A stretch of DNA of 64,000 bases from assembly GCF_000252995.1 (NCBI RefSeq), contig NC_015761.1, positions 744,001-808,000 on the forward strand. The letters run 5' to 3'. The position numbers and the translations under genes were made by a program. Numbering within the stretch: the first letter of the stretch is position 1; every line of letters begins with the position of its first letter. Shown here piece after piece: positions 62,560 to 64,000 of this stretch. The notes beneath the pieces were generated by a model. That model was not told the DNA's origin. It did no database searches and saw nothing but the letters and a program-made list of their open reading frames with translations. This DNA is from Salmonella bongori NCTC 12419. Its GTDB lineage: Bacteria; Pseudomonadota; Gammaproteobacteria; Enterobacterales; Enterobacteriaceae.

Positions 62560-63306
62560 TTATTTAGGTTCTGTACCGAACCATTTTTTGTAGATTTCGT
62601 TATAGGTGCCATTTTCACGCAATGTTTTCAGCGCGCCGTTGACTTTTTCGCGCAGTTCATCGCTGCCTTTCGGGAAGGCAATCCCGTATTGCTGTGCTTC
62701 CAGTGATTCGCCTACTGGTTTGAACTGGCCGTTACCGGCGGTTTTGATAAAGTACAGGATGTTCGGCGTATCATGCAGAACAGCATCTGCGCGGTTGGTG
62801 CCCAATTCCATATACGCATTATCAATGTTCGGGAACTGACGCAGATCTTTGGTTTTGATATTGGCTTTCGCATAGTCTACTGACCCGGTACCGCTCTTCA
62901 CGGCAACGACTTTGCCATCCAGATCTTTGACGCTTTTAATGTCGTTATTGTTAGCTTTGACCATCACTAACAGACCACTTTTGTAGTAACCATCGGAAAA
63001 GTCGATCGCTTTTTTACGTTCATCAGTAATCGTAATACCTGCCAGAGCCAGATCGACATTCCTGGTTTGCAGCGCTGGAATGATGCCGCTGAAATCCATT
63101 GGCTTCAGGGTATAGTCCAGCTTCAGTTCTTTCGCGATGGCGGCCCATAGATCAACATCAAAGCCAACGTACTTGTCGCCCTGCTTAAATTCAAACGGGA
63201 CGAACGCCGTATCGGTTGCCACAACGAGTTTCTTATCCGCGGCGTGAGAAGACACGGCAAAAGCCAGGGTAAGTGCAGCCAGAGAAACTTTGAGTACAGA
63301 CTTCAT
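62560..63306 (-). CDS. glnH: Glutamine-binding periplasmic protein GlnH
   Basis: 248 residues. The signal peptide MKSVLKVSLAALTLAFAVSS ends at SHA-A. The mature protein is a family 3 solute-binding protein with FVPFEFKQGDKYVGFDVDLW and GSGSVD-like ligand loops (KSGTGSVDYAKANI). Binds glutamine for GlnPQ. First gene of glnHPQ. A 7-codon in-frame extension is not supported. Confidence 0.96.
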   Translation of the reverse strand: MKSVLKVSLAALTLAFAVSSHAADKKLVVATDTAFVPFEFKQGDKYVGFDVDLWAAIAKELKLDYTLKPMDFSGIIPALQTRNVDLALAGITITDERKKAIDFSDGYYKSGLLVMVKANNNDIKSVKDLDGKVVAVKSGTGSVDYAKANIKTKDLRQFPNIDNAYMELGTNRADAVLHDTPNILYFIKTAGNGQFKPVGESLEAQQYGIAFPKGSDELREKVNGALKTLRENGTYNEIYKKWFGTEPK

Positions 63307-63359
63307 AGCATTTCCTTTTCTATCCACGGGGCGATCCCCTGCGAGAACATTTAGCGTAA

Positions 63360-63464
63360 TGAAAAAATCATGCCAATTTTGTAACCTGTTGTTTTAACAG
63401 AAGCGTGAATCATTCCTGTGCACAATGAGTTGGGCAAAATCAGCATCCCGCACCAAATTGGGGC
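63360..63464 (-). promoter_or_regulatory. Sigma-54 promoter and NtrC site of glnHPQ
   Basis: On the minus strand, TTGGCATGATTTTTTCA (63360-63376) has the -24 GG and a -12 TC at the sigma-54 spacing, like E. coli glnHp2, with TC in place of the usual GC. GCACC-AAATT-GGGGC (63450-63464) is a near-consensus NtrC site about 75 bases further upstream. Nitrogen limitation would switch the operon on. Nothing else is recognised between glnH and the dps terminator. Confidence 0.7.
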
Positions 63465-63627
63465 GCTAATGTAGTGCATGAATAACAGCGTATAAACACC
63501 AGAACTATTTAGCGTAAAAATTGTTGCTAAAACAATCTTTAATTAACGATTGTGTGAGGTAATTATTACAAATTATTCACTTTTAAGGGCGGAGTGGATA
63601 AGAAGTGCGCACCATTTAAGTGCAAAA

Positions 63628-63645
63628 CCCCTGCCGGGGCAGGGG
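63628..63645 (-). terminator. Rho-independent terminator of dps
   Basis: CCCCTGCC and GGCAGGGG form a G+C-rich stem; on the minus strand TTTT follows. It lies 130 bases past the dps stop. Confidence 0.65.
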
Positions 63646-63777
63646 TAAAAGGGATACTGATACTTCTATCGTATTTCAAGTGGCATAGTCGTTAAACTTT
63701 AGGCGAGCATCTGGCGAAGTTCCCTGCGGCGCATAGTTGCTTGCCTGCCACCTGGCATATTTCAGGGAGAAAAAGCG

Positions 63778-64000
63778 TTATTCGATATTAGATTCGATAA
63801 ACCACAAGAACTTATCCAGGTCGCGTGATGCGGCGGTAAAGATATCGGCAGTGTCTTCATCTTTTGCTTCGCCAATAGCTTTGCGAACATCATTAGCGAC
63901 TACAGCATAACGATCCGCCAACTCTTTCAGGTGATCCTGTACAGTGTGAATGTCCAGCGGGTAGCTCTTCAGCGGCGTTTTGCTGTTGATAACTTGAGTT
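63778..64000 (-). CDS. dps: DNA protection during starvation protein Dps, C-terminal part (truncated by window edge)
   Basis: The last 73 residues are visible: KTPLKSYPLDIHTVQDHLKE, ADRYAVVANDVRKAIGEAKD and LDKFLWFIESNIE. They are helices of the ferritin-like dodecamer; this end carries the WFIE tail typical of enterobacterial Dps. It stores iron and coats DNA in stationary phase. The ferroxidase and DNA-binding N-terminal parts lie beyond the window. Confidence 0.95.
   Translation of the reverse strand, partial: TQVINSKTPLKSYPLDIHTVQDHLKELADRYAVVANDVRKAIGEAKDEDTADIFTAASRDLDKFLWFIESNIE

Overview
The window is chromosomal DNA of a Salmonella. It follows the Enterobacteriaceae gal-mod-bio-uvrB-moa-ybh-dinG-gln-dps order closely and carries two loci typical of Salmonella but absent from E. 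coli K-12 at this position: a complete hut (histidine utilisation) cluster between ybhC and ybhB, and the type III effector gene slrP between uvrB and ybhK. The SlrP protein (754 residues) is clearly diverged from the S. Typhimurium SlrP I remember (about 765 residues). The E. coli-like ybhD-ybhHIJ-ybhC block is also present. Both points suggest a lineage other than Typhimurium, possibly a non-enterica subspecies, but this is inference.

Layout. 1-5771: start of galE with the gal operators, then modF-modE, acrZ and modABC (molybdate uptake and sensing). 5772-15315: ybhA, pgl, then ybhD divergent from ybhHIJ (an uncharacterised aconitase/isomerase/transporter cluster), and the lipoprotein gene ybhC. 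15363-20135: a 4.8-kb decayed lambda-type prophage, flanked by lambda att cores. It holds a truncated lambda-type integrase, an IS3-family remnant, a truncated NleG-like U-box effector, an unrecognised and very A+T-rich 532-residue gene, and fragments of a DNA invertase and a BRO-type antirepressor. 20245-26646: hutIGC and hutUH with two recognisable HutC operators. 26731-32253: ybhB and the divergent bioA/bioBFCD cluster around the BirA operator. 32254-38472: uvrB (SOS box, inverted DnaA boxes), slrP, ybhK. 38473-41573: moaABCDE preceded by FNR-like and ModE sites and a molybdenum-cofactor riboswitch. 41621-51588: ybhL, ybhN-clsB-ybhP, ybhQ, and the cecR-ybhGFSR efflux operon. 51598-58659: rhlE, SOS-controlled dinG-ybiB, ybiJ, ybiI and rlmF, with a hexanucleotide tandem repeat between the last two. 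58656-64000: ybiO, glnHPQ, end of dps.

Two threads link the genes. Molybdenum: ModABC imports molybdate, ModE senses it and has matching 24-bp sites before modA and moaA, and MoaA-E begin cofactor synthesis under an RNA sensor. DNA damage: uvrB and dinG both carry LexA boxes.

The strongest candidate for something new is the prophage remnant in the lambda attachment site. Its cargo, an NleG-type ubiquitin ligase fragment beside an orphan A+T-rich gene, looks like the effector cargo of a lambdoid phage. A second candidate is the ybhHIJ operon, where a predicted stem masks the ybhJ ribosome-binding site.
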